NCBI RefSeq assembly: GCF_004116335.1
Contig: NZ_PDKN01000008.1
Coordinates: forward strand, 1 to 64,000
From: Candidatus Marinarcus aquaticus
GTDB taxonomy: Bacteria; Campylobacterota; Campylobacteria; Campylobacterales; Arcobacteraceae
Direction of reading: 5' to 3'
DNA length: 64,000 nt
The notes beneath the pieces were generated by a model, which ran no database searches, was not told where the DNA came from, and saw only the letters and a program-made list of their open reading frames with translations. The translations under genes were made by a program, and so were the position numbers. Below are positions 45,915 through 54,141 of the stretch, piece by piece. Numbering within the stretch: position 1 is the first letter of the stretch; each line of letters begins with the position of its first letter.

Positions 45915-46651
45915 AACAACTATCAGTTAAAAATGTCTCGTTCTCCTTTGGATTTAAAGAGATTCTAAAAAACATCAATTTCGAGCTTACAAAAGGTCAA
46001 GTTGTTTCAATTGTAGGACCAAGTGGTGGAGGAAAAACAACTCTGCTTCATCTTTGTGCAAAATTGTTAACTTTAGAAGAAGGAAAAATAAAAAACAGTT
46101 TTAAAAACTCCTCTTTTGCTTTTCAAGAAGCACGACTGCTTCCTTGGAAAAATGTGCTTGATAATATCTGCATAGGCCTTCTTGCAAAAGGTGTTAAAAA
46201 AAGTAAGGCACAAATTTTAGCAAAACAGATTGCTTTGAAGTTTGGACTTGAAGAGGATGATTTCTCAAAGTTTCCAAAAGATTTAAGTGGAGGAATGAAG
46301 CAAAGAGTATCTTTTGCTAGAGCTTTAGTTCTTAAACCTTCACTTCTGTTTTTAGATGAACCCTTTTCTGCTTTGGATATTGGTTTAAAAAAAGAGCTTC
46401 AAAGTTTACTCATTGAAACCATTGAAAAAGAAAACTTAAGTATTTTATTTATTACCCATGATTTAATGGAAGCTATTAAGTTGAGTGATGAAATTTTAGT
46501 TTTACAAGCCCAACCAGTAGGACATATTGTAAAAAGTTTTAAATTTAATACACCAAGAATTTTAAGGGATGATACTTTTGTTTATGAACAAACAGCAAAA
46601 CTTTTAAGTGATGAATATATTATCAATACTTTCGAATTGGAGCTAAAATGA
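45902..46651 (+). CDS. ABC transporter ATPase, NitT/TauT type
   Basis: 249 residues. Walker A GPSGGGKTTLLHLCA, Q-loop FQEARLLPWKNV (typical for SsuB/TauB-like proteins), signature LSGGMKQRVSFARALV, Walker B LLFLDEPFSALD and H-loop FITHDLMEA are intact. It partners the permease upstream and the binding lipoprotein encoded at 47897. The stop overlaps the nnrS start codon. Confidence 0.92.
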   Translation: MERLEQLSVKNVSFSFGFKEILKNINFELTKGQVVSIVGPSGGGKTTLLHLCAKLLTLEEGKIKNSFKNSSFAFQEARLLPWKNVLDNICIGLLAKGVKKSKAQILAKQIALKFGLEEDDFSKFPKDLSGGMKQRVSFARALVLKPSLLFLDEPFSALDIGLKKELQSLLIETIEKENLSILFITHDLMEAIKLSDEILVLQAQPVGHIVKSFKFNTPRILRDDTFVYEQTAKLLSDEYIINTFELELK

Positions 46652-47886
46652 TGGATAATAAAAAACAGTATGCTGCAAAACATTATGAACATTACCCCCA
46701 AGGTGATTTTCCTATCTATTTAGCCTATGGGTTTAGGCCTATATTTTTACTGCTTGCCCCATATATAGTGATTTCTATTATTCTTTGGAGTTTTACTTTT
46801 AGCGGTTTTATCTCTTTGGGATTTATTGATAATCTTCTGACATGGCACATTTATGAAATGATGTATGGAGTAGGAAGTGCGGGCATCATTGCCTTTTTTC
46901 TTACGGGAGTTCCAGAGATGTTTCCTGGTGCAGTTCCTATTGTAGGAAGAAAACTTTTATTTGTCGTTTGTCTTTGGATAGCTTCCAGAATTAGTTTTTG
47001 GTTTATAGCATTTTTAGGCGTTCCTTTGGTTGCATTTCTCAATTTGTTTTTAAGTGTATATATTATTTTACTTATTATAAAACCTGTCTTTGCAGATGTG
47101 AATAAAAAGCATATCTCACTTGCGTTTGCTTTGCTTGCTTTACTTATTATTCAGGCTCTTTTTTTCTTAAGTATTTCTGGGCATTTGGTAGTGGATGCTG
47201 TATCTGTTTTGATTTTAGCATTAGGTTTTTTTATTGTATTAATATTATTGGCACTAAGAAGAGTCAATATGGAAGCTATAAATGAACTTTTAGAGAGTGA
47301 AAATATTGATGAGACTTTTTATTCAAGAGCCCCACGATATAATCTGGCCATTTTTTGTGTACTTTTATACACGCTTGTGGAGTTTTTCTTTCCAAATAAC
47401 TCTATTTTAGCTTATTTAGCACTTGCTTGCTTTGCAGCTATTTTAAATATCTCAAATGATTTTATTTTAAAAGATAATAATATTTTAACAAAACCCTTTG
47501 TTCTGTATATGTTAAGTATTATTTTACTCACTTCTATTGCTTATAGCTTCTTGGCTTATGATTATTTAAATGAAGAACTTTATGCATTAAATCACTTTAG
47601 ACACTTTCTTACAACAGGAAGTTTTGGTCTAGTTTTTTATATTGTGATGATTGTTGTCTCTACTATTCATACAGGAAGAAAACTCTTTACAAACCTTTGG
47701 TTAAACCTTGGAGTTATTTTAATATTTTGTGCAACTTTTATAAGAGCACTCATTCCTTTTTATGAAGAGTATTCAATTGAAGCATATATTGTATCGTCCA
47801 TTTTATGGGCAATCCCATTTATTATATATATGAAAATCTTTTTTCCGTTTTTACTTTCAAAAAGAGCAGATGGAATCAAAGGTTAA
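46648..47886 (+). CDS. nnrS: NnrS-family multi-helix membrane protein
   Basis: 412 residues with about twelve membrane helices. N-terminal YLAYGFRPIFLLLAPY and TWHIYEMMYGVGSAGIIAFFLTGVPEMF are hallmark NnrS blocks with conserved His residues; NnrS proteins bind heme and copper and protect against nitric oxide stress in denitrifiers. It sits inside the ABC operon (ATG overlaps the ATPase stop; a second ATG at 46651 is equally possible). The operon context ties the transporter to nitrogen-oxide respiration. Confidence 0.9.
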   Translation: MMDNKKQYAAKHYEHYPQGDFPIYLAYGFRPIFLLLAPYIVISIILWSFTFSGFISLGFIDNLLTWHIYEMMYGVGSAGIIAFFLTGVPEMFPGAVPIVGRKLLFVVCLWIASRISFWFIAFLGVPLVAFLNLFLSVYIILLIIKPVFADVNKKHISLAFALLALLIIQALFFLSISGHLVVDAVSVLILALGFFIVLILLALRRVNMEAINELLESENIDETFYSRAPRYNLAIFCVLLYTLVEFFFPNNSILAYLALACFAAILNISNDFILKDNNILTKPFVLYMLSIILLTSIAYSFLAYDYLNEELYALNHFRHFLTTGSFGLVFYIVMIVVSTIHTGRKLFTNLWLNLGVILIFCATFIRALIPFYEEYSIEAYIVSSILWAIPFIIYMKIFFPFLLSKRADGIKG

Positions 47887-47896
47887 AAGGAGAATT

Positions 47897-48874
47897 ATGA
47901 AAAAAATAGTATTACTTGGTTTTGTGTTTTTATTATCACTTTGTGCAAAAGATGAAAATAAAATTGTTGTTGCAGGTCCTTTTGCCACAGTCTCTCACCC
48001 TATTATGCATATGATACAAAGAGATGCTCTAAAAGAGTTGAACAAAAAAATAGAGTTTAAGTTGTGGAAAAACCCTGATGAGCTTAGAGCAATTGTTTTA
48101 AACTCAAATGTTGATTTTATAGCCTTGCCAATCAATGTGGCTTCAAATCTTTACAATAAAGGAGTTGATTTAAAACTGCTCAATGTCTCTATTTGGGGAA
48201 TCCTAGGTATGATAAGTCGAGACCCCAGTTTAAAAACTTTAAAAGATTTTAAAGGTAAAAAAATAGCGCTTCCTTTTAGAGCAGATATGCCTGATATTAT
48301 CTTTCAAGAATTGGCTAAAAAACATGGTTTAGACCCTAAAAAAGATTTTAAAATTCAATATGTAACAAACCCAATTGATGCAATGCAAATGCTTATTTTA
48401 AGAAGGGTTGATCATGCCCTTTTAGCTGAACCCGCTATTTCAATAGCTTTAAGAAAAACAGGTTCTTTTCCTATGAATATTGTTGCACCTGATTTATACA
48501 GAAGTGTTGATTTACAAGAAGAGTGGGGAACACTTTTTAAAACTGAAGCAAAAATTCCTCAGGCGGGCATTGCATACTTAGGTAATACAAAAGGAAAAGA
48601 AAAATTAATAAATAAATTCTTAGAGGAATACGAAACTTCACTTAAATGGTATCAACAAAACCCTAAAGAAGCTGCAAAATTAGTGGTTAAAACTTTACCC
48701 ATGCTTGAAGAAAAAGGTTTAGCAGATTCAATCAAGTATGTCAAACTGAAAAGCATAAATGCCTATGAAGCAAAAGAGGATTTAGCGTTTTTCTTTACTG
48801 TTTTACAAAACAGTGATCCAAAGCTTATAGGCGGCAAATTACCCAATGAATCATTATATTATCAATCTAAATAA
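47897..48874 (+). CDS. ABC transporter substrate-binding lipoprotein, NitT/TauT type
   Basis: 325 residues from ATG at 47897, which has AAAAGGAG just upstream; a longer frame from 47870 lies inside nnrS. Lipobox LLSLC predicts a lipoprotein with Cys17. The SBP fold shows the VDFIALPINVASNLYNKG and KDFKGKKIALPFRADMPD blocks of the NMT1/SsuA-like family. Ligand is unknown. Confidence 0.86.
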   Translation: MKKIVLLGFVFLLSLCAKDENKIVVAGPFATVSHPIMHMIQRDALKELNKKIEFKLWKNPDELRAIVLNSNVDFIALPINVASNLYNKGVDLKLLNVSIWGILGMISRDPSLKTLKDFKGKKIALPFRADMPDIIFQELAKKHGLDPKKDFKIQYVTNPIDAMQMLILRRVDHALLAEPAISIALRKTGSFPMNIVAPDLYRSVDLQEEWGTLFKTEAKIPQAGIAYLGNTKGKEKLINKFLEEYETSLKWYQQNPKEAAKLVVKTLPMLEEKGLADSIKYVKLKSINAYEAKEDLAFFFTVLQNSDPKLIGGKLPNESLYYQSK

Positions 48875-48887
48875 AAGGAAAAATGAA

Positions 48888-50942
48888 ATGAAAAAAAGTC
48901 TGATTTTATCAAGTGTTGCTGCAATAGTGTTAACAAGTAATGCATATGCAAATACAGATTTAGGTGAAGTGTTGGTTACAACAGCCACTAAAACAGAAAA
49001 AAATATAGAAGGAGTAAGTGCATCTGTTATAGTTGTTTCAAAAGAAGATATTGAAAAAATCTCTGCTTCTACACTCAAAGATGTATTTGAAAAAATACCA
49101 TCAATTAATGCTCAGTATGGAAGATTTCCACATCCAAGTTCAGCTTCAAAAGCTGCTATTTCAATAAGAGGTGTAGGTGCAAATGGAACACTGCTTCTGT
49201 TAGATGGGAAAAGACTTTCCGCAGAGACAGAAAACCCGTATGAGATGAATCGAATCCCCGCTTCCATGATAGAAAGAATTGAGATTGTTAAAGGCTCCAT
49301 GTCGACACTGTATGGTTCAGATGCCATTGGTGGAGTTATTAATATAATTACAAAAAAGATTACAGAACCTCAAACAGCCATTGATTTAAAATATGGATTA
49401 AATCATAAAGGGGATGCAAAGCAAAAAAACTTTAACTTTACAACCATTGGAAAAAATGAATATTTCAATTATAAAATATTTGGTTCCGTGATTGATTCTA
49501 CATCGTTTACAAAAAAGAAAAGTTACACACAATCGGCTGTGAACCCTCAAACAGGCATGATTCTTGGTGCAAATCCACAAAATGGAATATCTGGGAATGA
49601 AGGGGTTACCTATGCAGATGATGCTACTGTATTAAGTTTTGGAACAAGAATAGAAAAAGAGTTGACAAAGAATTTCATAGCAGGACTAGATTTTAATTAC
49701 TTTAAAGAAGAGAGAGAAGGAACCTACCTTGGGAATGCAAAATTTTCAGGAGGAGGACTGATAAAAAATACCCCCATTTTATCTGAGGACAATAATAAAA
49801 GAATTGATCTCTCCAGTGATTTTGTCTATCATGCCAATGATGATTTAACAACAAGCTTGCGATTTTATCGTTCATATTATAAAAAAAGAAATGAAACAAC
49901 GCCTCAAAATTTTACGGGTCCAGTGAATAAAAAATTCAGTGCAAATGTAACCATTGATAATGTAGAATCAACGACAACATATACATTAAATGATTTTAAT
50001 ACATTAACTTTTGGAGCAGAATATCGAAAAGAGAACCGAGATTCAAGTGCCATTAATCCAGATCCAAATTCGGATGAGTTTATTACTAAAGAAGTCACCT
50101 ATAAATCAGCTTATATACAAGATGAACTGAGTATAACGGATTCTTTAAATGCGACTTTGGGTGCCAGATATGATAATATTTCCAATGCAGAAAATAAAGT
50201 AACTTTTCAAGCAGGAATGGTACAAAAATTTACAGATAATACTTCATTAAGAGTAAATTATTCTCAAGGATTCAGAGCACCTGATATTGCTGAACTTTAT
50301 GTTGTTGCTCCTGTATATAAAGATGGAAAGAGATTTGGTTCAGATGTTATTTATGGACCTAAAACCACTTCATATGATTTGAAACCTGAAGAATCACAAA
50401 GTTTTGAAATAGCACTTTTAAATAACTTCAATGATTTTTCTTCTGAAATTGTTCTTTTTCACACAAATATAAAAGATAAAATTGAATTGGTATCTTATGG
50501 TACTGGCAATGCTAAGTTTTATACTTCAGAAAATTTAGATAAAGTTGAAATCAATGGTGCTGAGTTAAGACTTGATTATAAATTCAGCAAATTTTTTCAA
50601 TCAAATTTTAATTTAACGTATCTGGATTCAGAAGATAAAAGTTCAAATAAAGAACTGACTTTTACTCCTGATGTATCTGCTTCATTAGGGCTTGATTATA
50701 AAATCAATGATAAGTTGAATACCAATGTATCTTTTCGATATATTGCAGAACAATACACCGATACTCAAAACAGTGAAACAACAGATGCCTATACTCTTGT
50801 AGATTTAAGTTTAAATTACAAAATTAATAAAATCATAAATTTCTATGCTGGAATAGATAATGTATTTGACAAAAAACTTGAAGAAGAGTTGGGTGTCAAC
50901 GTAGGCAGTTATGTTTATGGTGGATTTAGGTTTAACTTTTAA
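48888..50942 (+). CDS. TonB-dependent outer-membrane receptor
   Basis: 684 residues from ATG at 48888 (AAGGA upstream; a longer frame from 48846 overlaps the previous gene). Signal peptide to ANA; TonB box region GEVLVTTATKTEK; plug domain with ISIRGVGANGTLLLLDGKRL and ERIEIVKGSMSTLYGSDAIGGVINI; 22-strand barrel ending in an aromatic GGFRFNF. It resembles the BtuB/Cir/FepA class. Together with the ABC importer it could bring a metal chelate across both membranes; the ligand is not known. Confidence 0.93.
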   Translation: MKKSLILSSVAAIVLTSNAYANTDLGEVLVTTATKTEKNIEGVSASVIVVSKEDIEKISASTLKDVFEKIPSINAQYGRFPHPSSASKAAISIRGVGANGTLLLLDGKRLSAETENPYEMNRIPASMIERIEIVKGSMSTLYGSDAIGGVINIITKKITEPQTAIDLKYGLNHKGDAKQKNFNFTTIGKNEYFNYKIFGSVIDSTSFTKKKSYTQSAVNPQTGMILGANPQNGISGNEGVTYADDATVLSFGTRIEKELTKNFIAGLDFNYFKEEREGTYLGNAKFSGGGLIKNTPILSEDNNKRIDLSSDFVYHANDDLTTSLRFYRSYYKKRNETTPQNFTGPVNKKFSANVTIDNVESTTTYTLNDFNTLTFGAEYRKENRDSSAINPDPNSDEFITKEVTYKSAYIQDELSITDSLNATLGARYDNISNAENKVTFQAGMVQKFTDNTSLRVNYSQGFRAPDIAELYVVAPVYKDGKRFGSDVIYGPKTTSYDLKPEESQSFEIALLNNFNDFSSEIVLFHTNIKDKIELVSYGTGNAKFYTSENLDKVEINGAELRLDYKFSKFFQSNFNLTYLDSEDKSSNKELTFTPDVSASLGLDYKINDKLNTNVSFRYIAEQYTDTQNSETTDAYTLVDLSLNYKINKIINFYAGIDNVFDKKLEEELGVNVGSYVYGGFRFNF

Positions 50943-51367
50943 TGATGTATGAATTTCTTAAATTTATTCATATAGCTACTGTTATTTTGTTTGTTGGTAC
51001 TGTATTTTTTAGAACATTTGTAGTTTTAAAAACTCTTGAAGCTTTTCCTAAAAATCAAGCAATTAAAATACAACAAGCAATGGGGCAAAAAGCCAGAGAT
51101 ATAATCAAAATCAATAATCTGATTTTGATTATATCCGGTGGTTTATTATTGATGGTATATATAAAGACTCATTTACCAATTTTATATCTTAAAGTGGGAA
51201 TGGGGCTTGTATTGGTTATTGGATTCTATTTTGTTCCTTTATTGTTTAATAAACTTGAAGCAAATCAAAGGTTTAAAATGATTTTTCATTATCTCTTTTT
51301 TTTGTTTTTGATGTTTATTGTGTTGTTGTCTCAATTTATATATTTTGATTTTAAGAATTTCAGTTAA
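50942..51367 (+). CDS. CopD-like four-helix membrane protein
   Basis: 141 residues with four membrane helices and the same K-F-I-HI-x-x-V opening (LKFIHIATVILFVG) as the protein at 31322. It overlaps the TonB receptor stop by one base and ends the ABC-NnrS-TonB operon. The family is related to CopD/DUF2269-like proteins that may bind heme or copper. Function is unproven. Confidence 0.6.
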   Translation: MMYEFLKFIHIATVILFVGTVFFRTFVVLKTLEAFPKNQAIKIQQAMGQKARDIIKINNLILIISGGLLLMVYIKTHLPILYLKVGMGLVLVIGFYFVPLLFNKLEANQRFKMIFHYLFFLFLMFIVLLSQFIYFDFKNFS

Positions 51368-51548
51368 AATTTTGGAAATTTTCCAAATAATAATTTTAAT
51401 TGATTTTATCTATTATACTTATGTTGTTACATAGTTGTAATAATTATATCATAGCGCATAAAAACTGTTACGATTTTTTCAATTAGCTAATATATAGGCA
51501 CTCAGACTCACTTGCAGGGGTGTGTTTTTATAAATATAAAAAAGTTTA

Positions 51549-51577
51549 TTGATATATAAGAAAAAAATCATTATAAT
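51549..51577 (+). promoter_or_regulatory. Promoter of tRNA-Gly
   Basis: TTGATA (51549-51554), 17-base spacer, TATAAT (51572-51577), giving a start near 51584, about 18 bases before the tRNA. Confidence 0.75.
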
Positions 51578-51601
51578 TTGGTACTTTCAATAAGTATCAG
51601 T

Positions 51602-51678
<77 letters not shown>

Positions 51679-51766
51679 CTTTTAATCTATCATTCCTATT
51701 CAAATTTCTCTTTTATTACAAGTTTTTTATTGCATAATTTAAAATAGTACATACAGTGACATGTGG

Positions 51767-51796
51767 TTGACATTGAAAATATTGATAGGGTGTAAT
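51767..51796 (+). promoter_or_regulatory. Candidate promoter facing the small ORF
   Basis: TTGACA (51767-51772), 18-base spacer, TGTAAT (51791-51796). A plus-strand RNA from about 51803 would run through the inverted repeat and into the 3' end of the 27-codon ORF on the other strand. No coding frame follows it. Confidence 0.45.
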
Positions 51797-51822
51797 AAAC
51801 GCAGATTTAAAATAAGAGAGTT

Positions 51823-51855
51823 GTAAACAAAGCCCTTAAAAAGGGCAAAGTTTAC
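51823..51855. repeat. Extended inverted repeat
   Basis: GTAAAC-AAA-GCCCTT-AAA-AAGGGC-AAA-GTTTAC: two nested complementary blocks (51823-51828 with 51850-51855; 51832-51837 with 51841-51846). On the minus strand TTTGTTTAC follows the inner stem, so it may act as a second terminator for the small ORF. Confidence 0.65.
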
Positions 51856-51881
51856 TCATAGAGATAAACACACTTCACGAA

Positions 51882-51908
51882 AAAAATTTTTAGGTTTTTT
51901 CAAACCTA
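51882..51908 (-). terminator. Terminator at the end of the 27-codon ORF
   Basis: On the minus strand AGGTTT-GAAA-AAACCT is followed by AAAAATTTTTTT. The stem begins in the stop codon of the small ORF. Confidence 0.6.
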
Positions 51909-51989
51909 TGCAAAACTAGAACTGATTAAACCAATTGTAGCCATCGATACGACAACAATGATTACGAGATTTCTTACAAATTCCATCAT
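51906..51989 (-). CDS. 27-residue hydrophobic peptide
   Basis: ATG at 51989 (or the next codon, also ATG) with AAAGGATC as ribosome-binding site, then MMEFVRNLVIIVVVSMATIG and LISSSFA, stop TAG in a terminator stem. It is a single membrane-spanning peptide with a charged start (EFVR). Size, hydrophobicity and an opposing promoter recall type I toxin peptides, but it could equally be a small regulatory membrane protein linked to the kinase gene 100 bases upstream. No family recognised. Confidence 0.5.
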   Translation of the reverse strand: MMEFVRNLVIIVVVSMATIGLISSSFA

Positions 51990-52088
51990 TGATCCTTTGA
52001 ATTATAATCTTACATCTTTTAAATTGTATAAGAAAAGTGTCAATTCTAAAATAGGAAGACTCTTTACAATTTCTTGACAAATGAAATG

Positions 52089-53471
52089 TTAAAACTTTAT
52101 AGAAAATATGTTGTAGGGGTTTTTATAACTGTAATGGAGTTTAAAGCCGTGCATTTGGGTGATTTTATTGACAATATTCAGACCCAAACCATGTCCTTGT
52201 TGTTGGTTGGGCTCTCTTGTAAAAGGTCTTATATAATAGACAAGGTCGTTGCTGAGTTTTTCTGCCATATTTTTAATATCTAAAGAGCGTTCGTTTGTTT
52301 CAATTTTAATGGGATACTCTTGTGCATATTTCATGGCATTATCGATAAGGTTTTTAAGTGCTAAAGTAAGGTAGTATTTATCGGCATGAATAGTAAAGTC
52401 TTCTTTGATATCCAAGACTATTTTTGATTCATCATCAATAGAGAGTTTTGAAAGCGATTCTAAAATCAAACTGCTGACTTTAAAGCTTGAAGCATTGATG
52501 GTTGCAAAGTTGAGTTTCTCTCTTTGAAGCAGTTTACTTGTAAGCTCTTCTATGTCTATGAATACTTTGTTGATGTTCTCTATTTCAACATTGTGAAGAC
52601 TCTTTTTGAGACTCTCTACTAGGAATTTTCCTTTGGTAATGGGCGTTTTTAACTCATGACTGATGTTTCTTAAAAGCTCCTCTCGTGAGTGAATAATGGC
52701 ACTTTGTTTTTCTAAATAGGAGTTCAGATTATTGGTGATTTCACTGAGTTCATTGTTTTTCCCAATATCCACTTTAATGCTGTTTTCATCATCATTAAAT
52801 AGTTGCAGTACACCCTTGTTGAGTTTGTCCAGTTTATCTTTGGTCTCTTTGATGATTTTAGAAGCAATGACAAATGAGACAGTAAAGGCAAGAAAAAGCA
52901 GTATCACAACCTCTATTTTAATGGTATCAATAAACTGGTTTCGACTCTGTTCGGTTTTATTGAGTTGTTGTTGTAAGTACTCTATTTCTTGAATTAAGAG
53001 CAAATTGGTTTGTTGGTTTAATGCATCAAATGCTTGATGAAAAGAGATGAAAGTCGTAGAGTCTTTTTTAACCAAGACGTGTGCAAATAATTCTACTTTA
53101 ATCGCTTTTTCCATCTTTTCGAAGTAGGAAAAAATCAACTTTAAATTCTCTTTTTCACTCACAGATTCTGAGTTTTCAATGGTCTGCTTTTTTTGTAAAT
53201 GTAGGGTTTTAAAAAGAGTATCTGCTTTGTGCAGTCGCTCTTTGACCACATTGACTTTGTCATAATCGGTGATGATATCTAATACAATCCACGAAAACGA
53301 GTTGTTATACTCTTTGAGTTTTTCAACACGACGTATTTGGTCGTAACGATGGTTTTGAGACATGTGTATTTCATTGAGGTTGTAAATGGAGTAAAAAAAT
53401 ACCCCAATAATAAACATGGTAATCAATAAAATCAATGAAAGTGCAATGTAGAGTCGTTGTCTAATGGTCAT
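52089..53471 (-). CDS. Sensor histidine kinase (ArsS-like)
   Basis: 460 residues. Two membrane helices (about 8-30 and 185-205) enclose a periplasmic helical domain; a HAMP-like linker and HisKA domain follow with RNISHELKTPITKGKF (phospho-His), then HATPase with LIDNAMKYAQ (N-box) and GHGLGLNIVNKI (G2). It pairs with the response regulator encoded directly upstream (11-base overlap). The ArsS name reflects the Campylobacterota kinase group; the stimulus is unknown, though linkage to nhaA suggests pH, sodium or acid. Confidence 0.88.
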   Translation of the reverse strand: MTIRQRLYIALSLILLITMFIIGVFFYSIYNLNEIHMSQNHRYDQIRRVEKLKEYNNSFSWIVLDIITDYDKVNVVKERLHKADTLFKTLHLQKKQTIENSESVSEKENLKLIFSYFEKMEKAIKVELFAHVLVKKDSTTFISFHQAFDALNQQTNLLLIQEIEYLQQQLNKTEQSRNQFIDTIKIEVVILLFLAFTVSFVIASKIIKETKDKLDKLNKGVLQLFNDDENSIKVDIGKNNELSEITNNLNSYLEKQSAIIHSREELLRNISHELKTPITKGKFLVESLKKSLHNVEIENINKVFIDIEELTSKLLQREKLNFATINASSFKVSSLILESLSKLSIDDESKIVLDIKEDFTIHADKYYLTLALKNLIDNAMKYAQEYPIKIETNERSLDIKNMAEKLSNDLVYYIRPFTREPNQQQGHGLGLNIVNKITQMHGFKLHYSYKNPYNIFSIKF

Positions 53472-54141
53472 GAATAAATTTATACCCTATACCCCAAACT
53501 GATTTTATATACTTTGGCTCTTTTGAGTCATCGTTGATTTTAAATCGTATGTTACTCACGTGCATGTCAATCGTTCGGTTTTTTGTATCATTTTTTAAAG
53601 AGGTTTGATTGACAATATCTTCTCGTGAGACCACTTTGTTGATGTTTTTGATGAACATAAAAAATATCTCTGATTCAATTTTGGTAAACTCTATCTCTTG
53701 CTCTTCTAAAAAGGCACGTTTATTATTCACATCAATGAGCAGTTCATCCATTTCAAGAACATCGTCATTGGTATAACGTTTAAGGGTGGCATCAATTCGA
53801 AGAACAAGCTCTCTTGGCTCATACGGTTTGGAGAGGTAATCATCAGCACCCAATTCAAAACCATATATCTTATTGCCAATATCATCGCGTGCAGTGGAGA
53901 TGATAATGGGGGTATTTTTTATCTCTTTTATTTTCTTAAAAAGATCAAAACCATCCATTCTAGGAAGGCCCAAGTCTAAAATGATAATGGCATATTTTAA
54001 ATGGTTCGTTTCGAACTCTTTTAACGCTTCTAAAGGTTGAGAATATGCACTGCACGTGTAATTATAATCTTTTAAAAAATTACAAATAAGTGTTTGCAGT
54101 TCGAGGTTATCCTCAATCAAAAGAACGTGTCTGTTTTTCAT
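53461..54141 (-). CDS. Response regulator, OmpR family
   Basis: 226 residues. Receiver: LIEDN, phospho-Asp in AIIILDLGLPRMDGF, Thr/Ser in IIISTARDD, Lys in YLSKPYEPRELV. C-terminal winged helix with SREDIVNQTSLKNDTKNRTIDMHVSNIR (quoted positions about 172-200) and the GIGYKF end. It overlaps nhaA by 4 bases and the kinase by 11, so the three genes form an operon. Confidence 0.92.
   Translation of the reverse strand: MKNRHVLLIEDNLELQTLICNFLKDYNYTCSAYSQPLEALKEFETNHLKYAIIILDLGLPRMDGFDLFKKIKEIKNTPIIISTARDDIGNKIYGFELGADDYLSKPYEPRELVLRIDATLKRYTNDDVLEMDELLIDVNNKRAFLEEQEIEFTKIESEIFFMFIKNINKVVSREDIVNQTSLKNDTKNRTIDMHVSNIRFKINDDSKEPKYIKSVWGIGYKFIHDH

Noticed and set aside
51835-51870. Short leader-peptide frame (ATG AGT AAA CTT TGC) near the inverted repeat
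   Set aside because: Only seven codons, no ribosome-binding site and no downstream biosynthetic gene to attenuate.
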